In this document: positions 25,334-34,428 of the stretch, piece by piece | Position numbering within the stretch: the stretch's first letter is position 1 | Layout: each line of letters begins with the position of its first letter | Source: Chitinophagaceae bacterium BSSC1 | GTDB taxonomy: Bacteria; Bacteroidota; Bacteroidia; Chitinophagales; Chitinophagaceae | Length of the DNA: 64,000 nt | Reading direction: 5' to 3' | Assembly (NCBI GenBank): GCA_002256435.1 | Contig: NKJC01000004.1 | Location: 393,103 to 457,102 of the forward strand | Notes under the pieces: generated by a model | Seen by the model: only the letters and a program-made list of their open reading frames with translations | The model's database searches: none | Told to the model about the DNA's origin: nothing | Program-made: the position numbers and the translations under genes

Positions 25334-27106
25334 TTAAAGATATTGGAACCACTGTTTGTTGGGATCCCAGTTTTCAAAAGCCTTGGCAACAGCGGTTAAG
25401 AAAGATGCCCCGATGCTACCATCTACAATGCGGTGATCATAGCTCATAGAGAGATACATCATGTGACGGATGGCAATGATATCGCCTTCAGGCGTTTCCA
25501 TGACCATGGGTCTTTTCTTAATAGCACCAACGGCTAAAATAGCAACCTGTGGTTGTGGAATAATGGGTGTTCCCATTAGTGATCCAAAAGTACCCACATT
25601 GGTTAAAGTGAAAGTGCCGCCTTGTGTATCTTCTGGTTTTAGTCTGGTATTTCTAGCCGCATCGGCCAAGCCATTGACTGCCTTACTCAAGCCAACAATA
25701 TTGAGTTGGTCTGCGCCTTTGATAACAGGAACAATCAGGTTGCCAGATGGTAGGGCAGTAGCCATACCAATATTGATATCCTTGCGTATGATCACATTGT
25801 CTCCATCAATGGAGCAATTAACCAACGGGAATTTTTTAATGACTTCAGCAATACACTCAATAAACATGGGAGTGAATGTAAGCTTAGTGCCTTCACGTTT
25901 TTCAAACTCATCTTTCACTTTTGAACGCCAATTCACCATATTGGTTACATCGGCTTCTGTGAAACTGGTTACGTGTGGGCTGGTATGCTTGCTGTCTACC
26001 ATATGCTTGGCAATCAGCTTGCGCATCCTATCCATTTCCTGAATTTCAGTAGCACCGGTAAGGGTCACTGAAGCAGGATTAGAGAACTTACCAGAACTAG
26101 CAACTGGTGCGGATAATGGCACAGTAGATACAGGTGCAGCAACAGAAATAGGAGCTGCCACAGGCGCAGGTGCTACATATGCAGGAGCAACAGGCGCAGC
26201 AGCTACAGGAGCCGGAGCAGCAGTTACTGGTGCTGGTGCAACAGGTTCTGGTATGGTAATTTGTTGAGGTACGGTTGGTGCTTTGTATGCAGCGGCAATT
26301 GGAGCCGCTACTGGTTCTGGAACAACTGGTGCTACAGGCGCTGCTGGCGCGATGGCTTCTACAGGTGCAGCAACCGGAGCTGGAGCCACGGGCTCTTGGT
26401 AAACAGGTGCAGCTGCCACAGGCTCTTGATAAACAGGAGCTGAAGCCACAGGCGCAACGGGTTGTTGGTAAACAGGGGGTGGCGCTTGATAAACTGGTGC
26501 AGGCTGATAAACAGGAATCTTTCCTGCTTTCTTGTCTGCCACATATTGTAAAACGTCTTTTTTAGAAACCCTGCCTTCATTACCAGTGCCAGGAATTCTT
26601 TCTAATTCACTCAAGCTAATGCCTTCGCTATTAGCAATATTCAATACCAGGGGAGAATAAAAACGGTTGCCAATGGGCTTATCAGGTAATTCGTAAGCAG
26701 ATGGTGTATAGGGAACCTGTGGTTCAGGAACAGGTGCAACAAAAGCTGCAACAGGTGCTGGTTCAACAGGTGCTTGATAGCTAATTGGAGCAGGAGCAGC
26801 AATAGGTTCAGGCACCACTACTGGTTCTACAACAGGAGCAGGTGCGGCAGGTGCAATAGCGTCAACGCTGGTTTGAATGCGCGCTATGACTGTACCAATA
26901 GGCACAACATCGTTCACATTGTATAAAATTTCAAGTAGGATACCTTGTTCTGTAGATGGAACCTCACTGTCCACTTTGTCAGTGGCAATGTCTAAAACGG
27001 TCTCATCATGTTTCACAAAATCGCCCACCTGTTTATGCCATTTCAAAATGGTGGCTTCCATGATACTTTCGCCCAGTTTGGGCATCACCAATTCAGCAAT
27101 TGCCAT
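25334..27106 (-). CDS. 2-oxo acid dehydrogenase E2 (dihydrolipoamide acyltransferase)
   Basis: 590 residues. A lipoyl domain (1-78) carries the lipoylated K44 in TDKVDSEVPS. A peripheral subunit-binding domain occupies about 148-190 (SPLVLNIANSEGISLSELERI ... GRVSKKDVLQYV). Two Ala/Pro linkers surround it (80-145 and 195-345); the second is built from repeated APV/PVYQ units. The acyltransferase domain (from about 360) ends with DHRIVDG, catalytic H558 and D562. It forms the core of a 2-oxo acid dehydrogenase complex; pyruvate, 2-oxoglutarate or branched-chain specificity cannot be decided from sequence. PdhA is encoded about 17 kb away; E1-beta and E3 are not in the window. Confidence 0.88.
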   Translation of the reverse strand: MAIAELVMPKLGESIMEATILKWHKQVGDFVKHDETVLDIATDKVDSEVPSTEQGILLEILYNVNDVVPIGTVIARIQTSVDAIAPAAPAPVVEPVVVPEPIAAPAPISYQAPVEPAPVAAFVAPVPEPQVPYTPSAYELPDKPIGNRFYSPLVLNIANSEGISLSELERIPGTGNEGRVSKKDVLQYVADKKAGKIPVYQPAPVYQAPPPVYQQPVAPVASAPVYQEPVAAAPVYQEPVAPAPVAAPVEAIAPAAPVAPVVPEPVAAPIAAAYKAPTVPQQITIPEPVAPAPVTAAPAPVAAAPVAPAYVAPAPVAAPISVAAPVSTVPLSAPVASSGKFSNPASVTLTGATEIQEMDRMRKLIAKHMVDSKHTSPHVTSFTEADVTNMVNWRSKVKDEFEKREGTKLTFTPMFIECIAEVIKKFPLVNCSIDGDNVIIRKDINIGMATALPSGNLIVPVIKGADQLNIVGLSKAVNGLADAARNTRLKPEDTQGGTFTLTNVGTFGSLMGTPIIPQPQVAILAVGAIKKRPMVMETPEGDIIAIRHMMYLSMSYDHRIVDGSIGASFLTAVAKAFENWDPNKQWFQYL

Positions 27107-27182
27107 ACGATCGTCCTTTTTAAATTGGATAATTTGTTATCCCTAAATCCTTGATGCTCTTCCACAAAAAACAGCTAACTAA

Positions 27183-27190
27183 CAAATGTA
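27183..27190 (-). promoter_or_regulatory. -7 promoter box TACATTTG for the E2 gene
   Basis: Exact TAnnTTTG match on the minus strand, 77 nt upstream of the E2 start codon, just after the cinA stop. Confidence 0.35.
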
Positions 27191-27200
27191 GAAGTAAGTA

Positions 27201-28469
27201 TTATAAATCATTTGAATGGTTATCCACAATTAACATTCTCAAGAGGTTCAATGCATTGGTGGCAGTAAGGGTAATATTCCTTTGCCTATCGTAACGGAAC
27301 TGAAAAGACTTGGCTATTACTCGGTTTTTATCGGCCACCGCCATCCATACTAAACCTACTGGTTTTTCAACTGTCCCTCCGTCTGGCCCCATGATTCCAC
27401 TAACAGCAATGGAATAATCCGTTTCCATGATTTCACGAACTTTTTTGGCCATCTGTTTTACCGTGGCTTCGCTCACCGCACCTTGCGTATTAAGAGTTTC
27501 TTCTGAAACTTCTAAAACATTGGTTTTGATTCTATTATCATAACTAACTACAGTTCCTTTGTAATAAACGGATGATCCAGGTGCACTCGTAATCAGGTGT
27601 GCAATATAGCCTCCTGTGCAACTTTCGGCAGTTGATAAGGTGGTACCGCTGTTTATCAACAAACCAGCCACCACGGTTTCCATAGACTCGTCTTTGTCCG
27701 TAACCAAGAATTCTCCTACCGCTTTTTTTAGTGTTTCAAAATGCTGCGCTACTTCTTGTTGTAACAAAGCTTTGTCATAACCAAAAGCACTAAGTCGCAA
27801 ACGCACCATGCCATAATTGGGCAGGTAAGCCAGTTTAATATGTTCGGGTAGAGCTGCTTCTTCCTTAGCAATCCTTTCTGCTAAAAAGGATTCTCCAATA
27901 CCATAGGTTAACAAAGTCTGGTGTTCTAAAAATCCTGTTTTAAAATAAGTAGGAAGTAGAGGAAGTACATGATCTTTCATTAAACCCTTCATCTCATGTG
28001 GTACCCCAGGCAAGGAAATAAATACCTTGTCATCCTTTTCAAACCACATACCAGGTGCCGTACCTTTTTCATTTTTGAGTACTTTACAAACATCAGGAAC
28101 CTCCGCCTGTTTGGCATTTCGCTCAATCATGGGTCTTTTCAGAATCTGTTCAAAAATATGGGTCACGTGCGCCAATGTTGGTTGATCCACCACCATTTTA
28201 CCTCCAAAATATTCACAAAGCAAGGGCTTGGTAATATCGTCAGCTGTAGGGCCTAATCCACCAGTAATCAGAATAATGGAAGCGCGTTTGGCTTCCTGGT
28301 CAAGTGCTTCCCAAATATCATCCCAATTGTCTCCAACAGCTACGCGATGGCAGACTGGAATCCCAATCTGATTGAGCTGCTGTGCCATCCAGGCACTATT
28401 GGTATCAACTACTTGACCAATCAATAATTCATCCCCAATGGTAATAATGGACGCCAGAACTTTTTCCAT
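27201..28469 (-). CDS. cinA: CinA: competence/damage-inducible protein, NMN amidohydrolase
   Basis: 422 residues from the ATG at 28469 (MEKVLASIITIGDELLIGQ); the frame extends to a TTG 21 nt upstream. The N-terminal MoCF-binding domain (1-170) has GDELLIGQVVDTNSAWMAQ and GGLGPTADDITKP, typical of ADP-ribose pyrophosphatase-type CinA. The C-terminal CinA domain (about 260-420) has STAESCTGGYIAH and SGIMGPDGGTVEKPVGLVWMAV, the nicotinamide mononucleotide amidase motif with catalytic Ser and Lys/Tyr region. Role: NMN recycling. Two-domain length as in most bacteria. Confidence 0.9.
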   Translation of the reverse strand: MEKVLASIITIGDELLIGQVVDTNSAWMAQQLNQIGIPVCHRVAVGDNWDDIWEALDQEAKRASIILITGGLGPTADDITKPLLCEYFGGKMVVDQPTLAHVTHIFEQILKRPMIERNAKQAEVPDVCKVLKNEKGTAPGMWFEKDDKVFISLPGVPHEMKGLMKDHVLPLLPTYFKTGFLEHQTLLTYGIGESFLAERIAKEEAALPEHIKLAYLPNYGMVRLRLSAFGYDKALLQQEVAQHFETLKKAVGEFLVTDKDESMETVVAGLLINSGTTLSTAESCTGGYIAHLITSAPGSSVYYKGTVVSYDNRIKTNVLEVSEETLNTQGAVSEATVKQMAKKVREIMETDYSIAVSGIMGPDGGTVEKPVGLVWMAVADKNRVIAKSFQFRYDRQRNITLTATNALNLLRMLIVDNHSNDL

Positions 28470-28526
28470 ATTTGCTGCTTTGGGCTGCAAGTTAAGTGCT
28501 AGATTCGCTCAACTTAAAAAAAAGCC

Positions 28527-28955
28527 ATGCAAGAACAGAATTTTCAAAACCATACCCGATTAGTAACCCTTTATCACAAGATTACTTATCCTGCTTTATT
28601 AGCTATTTTAGTTGGGGCAGGAATAAACCTTGGTAATAGTAGCCAAGACAATCTCTATTCAGCATCCCTAATTTTTGCCTTGGCCATGGTGGTGTCAATA
28701 ACCTTGTATTATGCCCGAGGATTTGCTCTAAAAGCCAATGACCGCGCCATTAGAGCAGAAGAAAATTTTAGACATTTCTTGCTTACTAGTAAACCCTTGC
28801 CACAAGGTTTGAAACTAAGTCAGATTGTGGCTTTGCGCTTTGCATCAGACGCTGAATTGCCAGCATTAGCTGAACAAGCATTAGCAGAAAAAATGGGGCA
28901 GAAGTCCATCAAAGCCGCTATTAAAAATTGGAAGGCAGATTACGAAAGGGTCTGA
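28527..28955 (+). CDS. two-helix membrane protein, DUF6526-like
   Basis: 142 residues. Two transmembrane segments (about 23-42 and 47-65: YPALLAILVGAGINL, ASLIFALAMVVSITLYYARGF) are followed by a soluble charged tail (KANDRAIRAEENFRHFLLTSKPLPQGLKLSQIVALRFASDAELPALAEQALAEKMGQKSIKAAIKNW). The pattern RAEENFRHF...G..L...QI.ALRFASD matches the DUF6526 family as I recall it. Function unknown. The stop overlaps the convergent thioesterase gene by 16 nt. It starts 57 nt from the divergent cinA. Confidence 0.6.
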   Translation: MQEQNFQNHTRLVTLYHKITYPALLAILVGAGINLGNSSQDNLYSASLIFALAMVVSITLYYARGFALKANDRAIRAEENFRHFLLTSKPLPQGLKLSQIVALRFASDAELPALAEQALAEKMGQKSIKAAIKNWKADYERV

Positions 28956-29359
28956 AAAAATGGTTCCAATTTAGACTTGAATTGGGGCGGCATAGCTACC
29001 CGTTTCATAGTGGCAATATCAATAAAATACAAAGTTACTTTCCCAGTGGTGAGTAACTTTTTCTTTTCATTAAATACCTCGTGGTAAAAACTGATCTGGT
29101 GTTTATCGGGTAATTCCCTTAACTGGGTCTTGATGGTAATCAGGTCATCATAATGTGCTGGACGCAGAAAATTGGCATGCATTTCTACAACCGGCATTTT
29201 CACTCCCATAGCTTCCATGTCTTTATAGGTAAATCCTAGGTCTCGAATACATTCGGCCCTACCAACTTCAAAATACTGAGCATAATTGCCATAATAGACT
29301 ATATCCATCTGGTCTGTCTCTGCATATCTGACCCTAATCTGCGTGCTGTGTTCGTACAT
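28940..29359 (-). CDS. acyl-CoA thioesterase (YbgC/FadM, hotdog fold)
   Basis: 139 residues from the ATG at 29359 (MYEHSTQIRVRYAETDQM); a TTG start 9 nt earlier would add three residues. The hotdog-fold 4HBT family signature is clear: YAETDQMDIVYYGNYAQYFEVGRAECIRDLG (the catalytic Asp in ETDxM and the Y..Y..GR.E helix), then a PAHYDDLITIKTQLRELP strand. Cytoplasmic; hydrolyses short-to-medium acyl-CoA. The 16-nt tail overlap with the membrane-protein gene is convergent and needs no special explanation. Confidence 0.88.
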   Translation of the reverse strand: MYEHSTQIRVRYAETDQMDIVYYGNYAQYFEVGRAECIRDLGFTYKDMEAMGVKMPVVEMHANFLRPAHYDDLITIKTQLRELPDKHQISFYHEVFNEKKKLLTTGKVTLYFIDIATMKRVAMPPQFKSKLEPFFQTLS

Positions 29360-29512
29360 AATTCCCAATTTGTTGACAAACTTACACCCCTTATCTGTTT
29401 TTCCACAAAACTTGGAACGGTGTTTGCATCACTTACACGAATCATACCTTTAAATACTTTTACTTTTTGTTTAGAAATAAAGGGAAACCTTTGTTCAAAG
29501 CCTGATCCCAAT

Positions 29513-32500
29513 ATGAAGCCATTGATCCGTATAATGCTTGTCCTCTGCCTTTGGGTAGGACTGCTTAATCACCTAGGGGCACAGTCAACTGCTATTTACA
29601 ATGACCCAGACGCTAGTTTTAAACAGGCCAAGGATTGGTACCAACAAGAACAATTTGGGTTGGCCTATCCATTGTTTAAATGGTTGTCTAAAAATGATCA
29701 GGCCAATAGCCAGGTTCCTGAACAACTAAAAGCGGAATCTCAATTCTATGCCTTGGTTTGCGCACTCAAACAACAAGACAAAACCCAAGAAACAGCTGCT
29801 TTGGAATTTGCTGCTATGAATCAGCAAAGGCCCTTGGTGCAAAGAATGCGTTATTATTTGGGTGAATATTATTTTCAACAACAAGCATTTGCCAAAGCCC
29901 AAGAACAATTTGAACAAACAGGGATTGCCAATTTGAGCAATGCCGAAATTGCCAGTTTAAAATTTCATCAGGCATATGGCTATTTTGTGATGAAAGATTT
30001 TAACAAGGCTAAGCCACTTTTTAATACCGTTAGACAATTAGAGCAGGACCCCAATTATATAGAAGCCAATTATTATTATGGGTTTATCTGTTTTTATGAG
30101 AAGGACTATAAAGAAGCATTGGCAGGTTTTAGGATTGCAGAAAAAGATCCAAATTACCAATTAGTGGTTCCCTTTTATCTTTCTGAAATCTATTATTTTA
30201 ACGGACAACCGGAACTGGCTTTGCAAACAGCCCAACAGGCATTGTTAAAAGGGGGACAGTTTTATGATTTGCAAATGCGCCAATTAGCTGGTCATATTTT
30301 GTTTGAACAAAGAGCTTATGACAAAGCCCTTCCTTATTTAAAACAATATGTAAGTGGAACTGAGAAAGTGCGTAGAGAAGACTTGTATGAATTGTCTTAT
30401 TGTTATTATGAAGCTTCCAATTGGCCAGGCGCCATTGATGGGTTTAAACAATTAGGTGGCGGGGCCGATTCCTTGGCTCAGAACAGTATGTACTTATTGG
30501 CCAACGCCTATTTGAAAATCAATGACAAGACCAATGCCAGAAATGCATTCCAATTCTGTGCAGCAAATAATAGCAATGCGGTACAAAAAGAAGTGGCCAT
30601 TTTTCATTATGCCAAGCTTTCTTATGATTTGAATTTTATGGATCTGGCCCTAAAAGAGTTGCAAAGTTTTATAGCCAAGTATCCCAAGTCTGTTTACCTG
30701 CCTGAAGCAAGAGAATTGATGGTGAGTACCCTTAGTCATTCCAATAATTTTAAAGAGGCGTTGGTGTTGTATGAACAGATTGGCAACAAAACGGAAAGTC
30801 TCAAACAAATCTATCCATCATTGGTGTTTGGTCGCGCGGTAGAATACGTGAATGACCAACAATTGATAAAAGCGGATTCTCTATTTGCCATCATTCAACA
30901 ATTACCCAATAACCAACAACAACTGGCCCTCAGTCAGTTTTGGAGAGGGGAGATTGCCTATAGAACTGGCAAGAATGAAGAAGCAGTGTTGGAATTGAGT
31001 AGTTATTTAAAAAATCCCAGAACCAATGGACAGGCAAGCGTATTAAATGCCCAATATACGCTTGGTTATGCCTTGTTAAAGATGAACAATTATGGTGCAG
31101 CCAAAGCCAATTTTGAACCAGTGGCTAGTAGGGCTGCTGCTGGATCTGGAGCCATTGAACAGGATGCTTTTTTACGCGTAGCAGATTGCGAGTTCATGCT
31201 CAAGTCTTATAAAACGGCATTAAAACAATATGAGCAAATCATAGCCTGGCAATTACCATCAGCAGATTATGCGGCTTTTCAAAAAGCCATTATTGCTGGT
31301 GCATTAAACAAACCAACAGACAAACTCAACCAATTAGAGCAATTCCAGTCTCAGTATTTGCGCTCGGCTTTATTGGCAGATGTGCAAATGGAAATAGCCA
31401 ATACCCAAATGTCTAGCGAAAACTATGCAGCGGCCGTTACAGCATTAGAAAAGATTCTAAACAATCCCAAAGCAACTAATTATCATCCCGAAGTATTGCT
31501 CAAATTGGGTGTGGCCAATTTTAACCTAGACAAGAATACCGAGTCCTTGGATTATTTTAAACAATTGGTTAAAAAATATCCCAATGCTGCTCAGAGCAAT
31601 GACGCGGTTGATTATATCCGTAACCTATTTGTGGCCAAACAACAGCCAGGAGATTATGTCACATTCATGAAAGAAAATGGCAAAGACGTTTCAAATAATG
31701 AAGCCGATTCCTTGAGTTATAAATCTGCCATGATTCGTTATGAAGCAAAAGATTTTGTAGGTGCACAACAGGGCTTTGAAACCTATTTAAAAGGATTTTC
31801 ACATGGGCGTTATCAAATGGAAGCGCATTATTTTAGTGCTGAAATTGCCCTGTCAAATAAAAACAATACCCTTGCCCTACAAGAGTATCAGGCAGTGGCA
31901 GATCAAGCCCCCACTAGATATGCAGAGCGCAGTGCTTTGCAAGCTGCAAGAATCCTCTATTTTGACAATAAGGACTATACTGCAGCAGCCAAATACTTTG
32001 GCCAATTAAAAGCCATGGCTACGCAGCAGGAGAATAGACTAGAAGCCATGCGAGGTTTATTACGTTGCCAGTTTAAAACAGAACAGTGGCAACAAGCTGC
32101 TCCTAATGCACAGGAATTATTAGCAGAGAAAGGCATTGCGGCAGATGATAGAACCATGGCCAATTTGGTTTTGGCAAAGAATAATCAATTACAAGAATTA
32201 TTTGCACCAGCAACAGAAGCGTATAAAACAGTAATAGCAGCTGGAAGGTCTGAGTGGGCTGCAGAATCTCAATACAGATTAGCTGAGATTCAATTCAAAC
32301 AACACCGTTTACCAGAAGCAGAAAAAGCGGCTTTTGAAGTGATTAAGAAATGGGGTTCTTATGAAGCATGGGTGGCCAAATCATATTTGTTGTTGGGCGA
32401 TATTTATTTTGAACAAAAAGACCTCTTTAATGCGGAAGCCACTTTTAAGAGCATTGTAGATAATGCCAGTTCATTGGCTGTGAAGAAAGAAGCCCAACTC

Positions 32501-32557
32501 AAATTGGATCAAGTGTTGGTAGAGAAAAACAAGACAAATAAAATTGAACAGCAGTAA
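29513..32557 (+). CDS. large secreted tetratricopeptide repeat protein
   Basis: 1014 residues from the ATG at 29513, whose product starts with a signal peptide (MKPLIRIMLVLCLWVGLLNHLGAQ); the frame also runs 165 nt further upstream without a credible start. Nearly the whole mature chain is TPR/SEL-type helical repeat, with repeated blocks such as AKPLFNTVRQLEQDPNYIEANYYYGFICFYEKDYKEAL and A..YFKQLVKKYPNAAQSNDAVDYIRNLF, ending in KEAQLKLDQVLVEKNKT. It probably acts as a periplasmic scaffold. The next gene (barrel with Ser/Lys linker) starts 9 nt later and a CCDC81-HU-like protein follows, so the three form one operon. Confidence 0.8.
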   Translation: MKPLIRIMLVLCLWVGLLNHLGAQSTAIYNDPDASFKQAKDWYQQEQFGLAYPLFKWLSKNDQANSQVPEQLKAESQFYALVCALKQQDKTQETAALEFAAMNQQRPLVQRMRYYLGEYYFQQQAFAKAQEQFEQTGIANLSNAEIASLKFHQAYGYFVMKDFNKAKPLFNTVRQLEQDPNYIEANYYYGFICFYEKDYKEALAGFRIAEKDPNYQLVVPFYLSEIYYFNGQPELALQTAQQALLKGGQFYDLQMRQLAGHILFEQRAYDKALPYLKQYVSGTEKVRREDLYELSYCYYEASNWPGAIDGFKQLGGGADSLAQNSMYLLANAYLKINDKTNARNAFQFCAANNSNAVQKEVAIFHYAKLSYDLNFMDLALKELQSFIAKYPKSVYLPEARELMVSTLSHSNNFKEALVLYEQIGNKTESLKQIYPSLVFGRAVEYVNDQQLIKADSLFAIIQQLPNNQQQLALSQFWRGEIAYRTGKNEEAVLELSSYLKNPRTNGQASVLNAQYTLGYALLKMNNYGAAKANFEPVASRAAAGSGAIEQDAFLRVADCEFMLKSYKTALKQYEQIIAWQLPSADYAAFQKAIIAGALNKPTDKLNQLEQFQSQYLRSALLADVQMEIANTQMSSENYAAAVTALEKILNNPKATNYHPEVLLKLGVANFNLDKNTESLDYFKQLVKKYPNAAQSNDAVDYIRNLFVAKQQPGDYVTFMKENGKDVSNNEADSLSYKSAMIRYEAKDFVGAQQGFETYLKGFSHGRYQMEAHYFSAEIALSNKNNTLALQEYQAVADQAPTRYAERSALQAARILYFDNKDYTAAAKYFGQLKAMATQQENRLEAMRGLLRCQFKTEQWQQAAPNAQELLAEKGIAADDRTMANLVLAKNNQLQELFAPATEAYKTVIAAGRSEWAAESQYRLAEIQFKQHRLPEAEKAAFEVIKKWGSYEAWVAKSYLLLGDIYFEQKDLFNAEATFKSIVDNASSLAVKKEAQLKLDQVLVEKNKTNKIEQQ

Positions 32558-32566
32558 ACTGAAAAT

Positions 32567-34417
32567 ATGTCTATCCTGAAAAAAATATTGTGTTTATTGA
32601 TCTTGGTGCTCACGTTTGCCCCTGTGGTAGATGCACAGCAAAAAAAGAAGCAATCTAGCAGTAGCAAGAGCAGTTCCAAAAAGACTTCTTCCAAGAAATC
32701 AAAAAAGCCTAGTTCCAAAAAATCTAGCTCCAAAAAAAGTTCCAAGAAGTCTTCCTCAAAAAGTAGTAGCAAGTCAGCTGCTTCCAAAAAAGTGAATTTG
32801 AATGAGGCGGATGATATTGCAGCAAAATTGGCCAAGGAAGCATTGGAAGATACCAGTCATCCAAAAGAAGTAGTGATTACATCAGCTTTTAAACCCTCTT
32901 TAAAAACGGCGGCAAAAATCAATTTTACTGCGGCTACGCCTTTGGCAGATACGGCAAGGTTGCAATTATTATATCGCGTTCCAGCTCAGAACCTTTTCTT
33001 TTCTTATCAACCCGTTCCTATTAAACCCATTGCCATGGCTATGGACTCCGTTGAGCCTTGGAAGAATAGTAGGTATATCAAAGTTGGTGTTGGAAATTTT
33101 AGTACCCCTTTTGCAGAAATGGGTCTGTCTTTTGGTGACGGTGTTACAAATACAGTAAGTATTCTAGCAACACATTTGTCTTCAAAAGGAAAAATTCCAT
33201 TTCAAGAATTTGGTAGAAACAAATTATCAGTCCTGGCAAATTTTCAGACAAAGACAGCCCATGATTGGAGCGCTCATGCTTTTTTTGACAATAGCAGACA
33301 ATACCTATATGGCTTTCAACCTGCTACAATACCTTATACCAAGGAAGATATCTTACAAAGATTCAATACCCTTGGTTTTGACTTGAGCATGAATAACAAA
33401 TTGGTAGGAGAGAATGGTTTTAGTTATCAACCCAAGATTGGCTTTAGGTATTTTTCAAATAACAATAAAGCCAATGAAGTGAATTTCATGGCCCAATTAC
33501 CTTTTACAAAAGCATTCTCTAGGGTCTATGCTTTTAAGCTGGGACTAACTGCAGACATTGCTTCTTACAATGCTCCCATGATTCCCAATCCTTTAAAAAT
33601 TCAAAACAACCTATTTTATATTGATCCCAGTTTTCAATTCAAAACACCCAATCTTCGTTTAAACTTAGGGGTGATTCCTAGCTGGGATAATTCAGCCTTT
33701 AAAATGCTACCCAATCTAACGGCAGAAGCCAGCATAAAAGAAACGGGAATGACCGTAGAACTTGGTTGGAAAGGTTCTTATCAAAAAAATGGCTACCGAA
33801 CACTGGCGGAATTTAATCCCTATATAGACAGACCAGATACGCTTTGGAATACCAGAATTGCCGAGCAATACTTGGGACTAAAAGGTTCCTTGGGTAATCA
33901 TTTTAGTTTTGCTGGAAGGGTCTCCTTTATGCAGTTCTTTAACCAACCCTTGTTTGTCAATAACTTCTTAGACGGAAGGGCTTTTAATATTTTGTATGAT
34001 AGCAGGGTTGAAGCCCTGAGAATCAAGGGTGAATTGGGTTATAAAGTACAAGAACAGTTTTCCTTGATGGCAGGAGTAAATATTACCCAATACACCAAAC
34101 TGTCTACCAATGACAAAGCTTATGGCTTGGTTCCCATGGAATTAACGGGTTCTTTAAAATGGAAACTGCTCAAAGACCTGCAAATTAAAGCAGATGTATA
34201 TTTTAGAGACGGGGTGCCTTATTTGTCCAAATCTTTGATTAGTCAAAAGCTGGATCCCGCTGCAGACTTGAATTTGGGAGCAGAATTTACCATTCTACCT
34301 AGACTTAATATCTGGTTCCAAATGAATAATTTGCTAAACAATACTTACCAACGTTGGAACCAATATGAAGTGTTGGGATTCAATGTTTTGGGAGGAGTTG
34401 TATATTCGCTGCAGTAA
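32567..34417 (+). CDS. outer membrane beta-barrel protein with Ser/Lys-rich N-terminal linker
   Basis: 616 residues. The signal peptide ends VDAQ near 24. Residues 26-75 are almost pure Ser and Lys (KKTSSKKSKK, repeated SSKK), then a short acidic segment and TonB-like VVITSAFKPSLKTAAKI. The rest has alternating hydrophobic beta strands of the outer membrane barrel type, with the final strand NVLGGVVYSLQ ending in a polar residue pair after aromatic stretches. There is no plug domain. It lies second in the operon after the TPR protein (9 nt). The positive linker could bind peptidoglycan, DNA or a partner in the periplasm; function unknown. Confidence 0.65.
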   Translation: MSILKKILCLLILVLTFAPVVDAQQKKKQSSSSKSSSKKTSSKKSKKPSSKKSSSKKSSKKSSSKSSSKSAASKKVNLNEADDIAAKLAKEALEDTSHPKEVVITSAFKPSLKTAAKINFTAATPLADTARLQLLYRVPAQNLFFSYQPVPIKPIAMAMDSVEPWKNSRYIKVGVGNFSTPFAEMGLSFGDGVTNTVSILATHLSSKGKIPFQEFGRNKLSVLANFQTKTAHDWSAHAFFDNSRQYLYGFQPATIPYTKEDILQRFNTLGFDLSMNNKLVGENGFSYQPKIGFRYFSNNNKANEVNFMAQLPFTKAFSRVYAFKLGLTADIASYNAPMIPNPLKIQNNLFYIDPSFQFKTPNLRLNLGVIPSWDNSAFKMLPNLTAEASIKETGMTVELGWKGSYQKNGYRTLAEFNPYIDRPDTLWNTRIAEQYLGLKGSLGNHFSFAGRVSFMQFFNQPLFVNNFLDGRAFNILYDSRVEALRIKGELGYKVQEQFSLMAGVNITQYTKLSTNDKAYGLVPMELTGSLKWKLLKDLQIKADVYFRDGVPYLSKSLISQKLDPAADLNLGAEFTILPRLNIWFQMNNLLNNTYQRWNQYEVLGFNVLGGVVYSLQ

Positions 34418-34428
34418 ATTCCTTTTTC

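Noticed and set aside
29348..29512. Upstream extension of the TPR gene to 29348
   Set aside because: The extra 55 residues lack a signal and overlap the thioesterase start region; the ATG at 29513 gives a perfect signal peptide.
32509..32835. Minus-strand ORF rich in Leu/Glu/Phe opposite the Ser/Lys stretch
   Set aside because: It is the complement of the Ser/Lys-coding repeat of the barrel protein, an artefact of low complexity.
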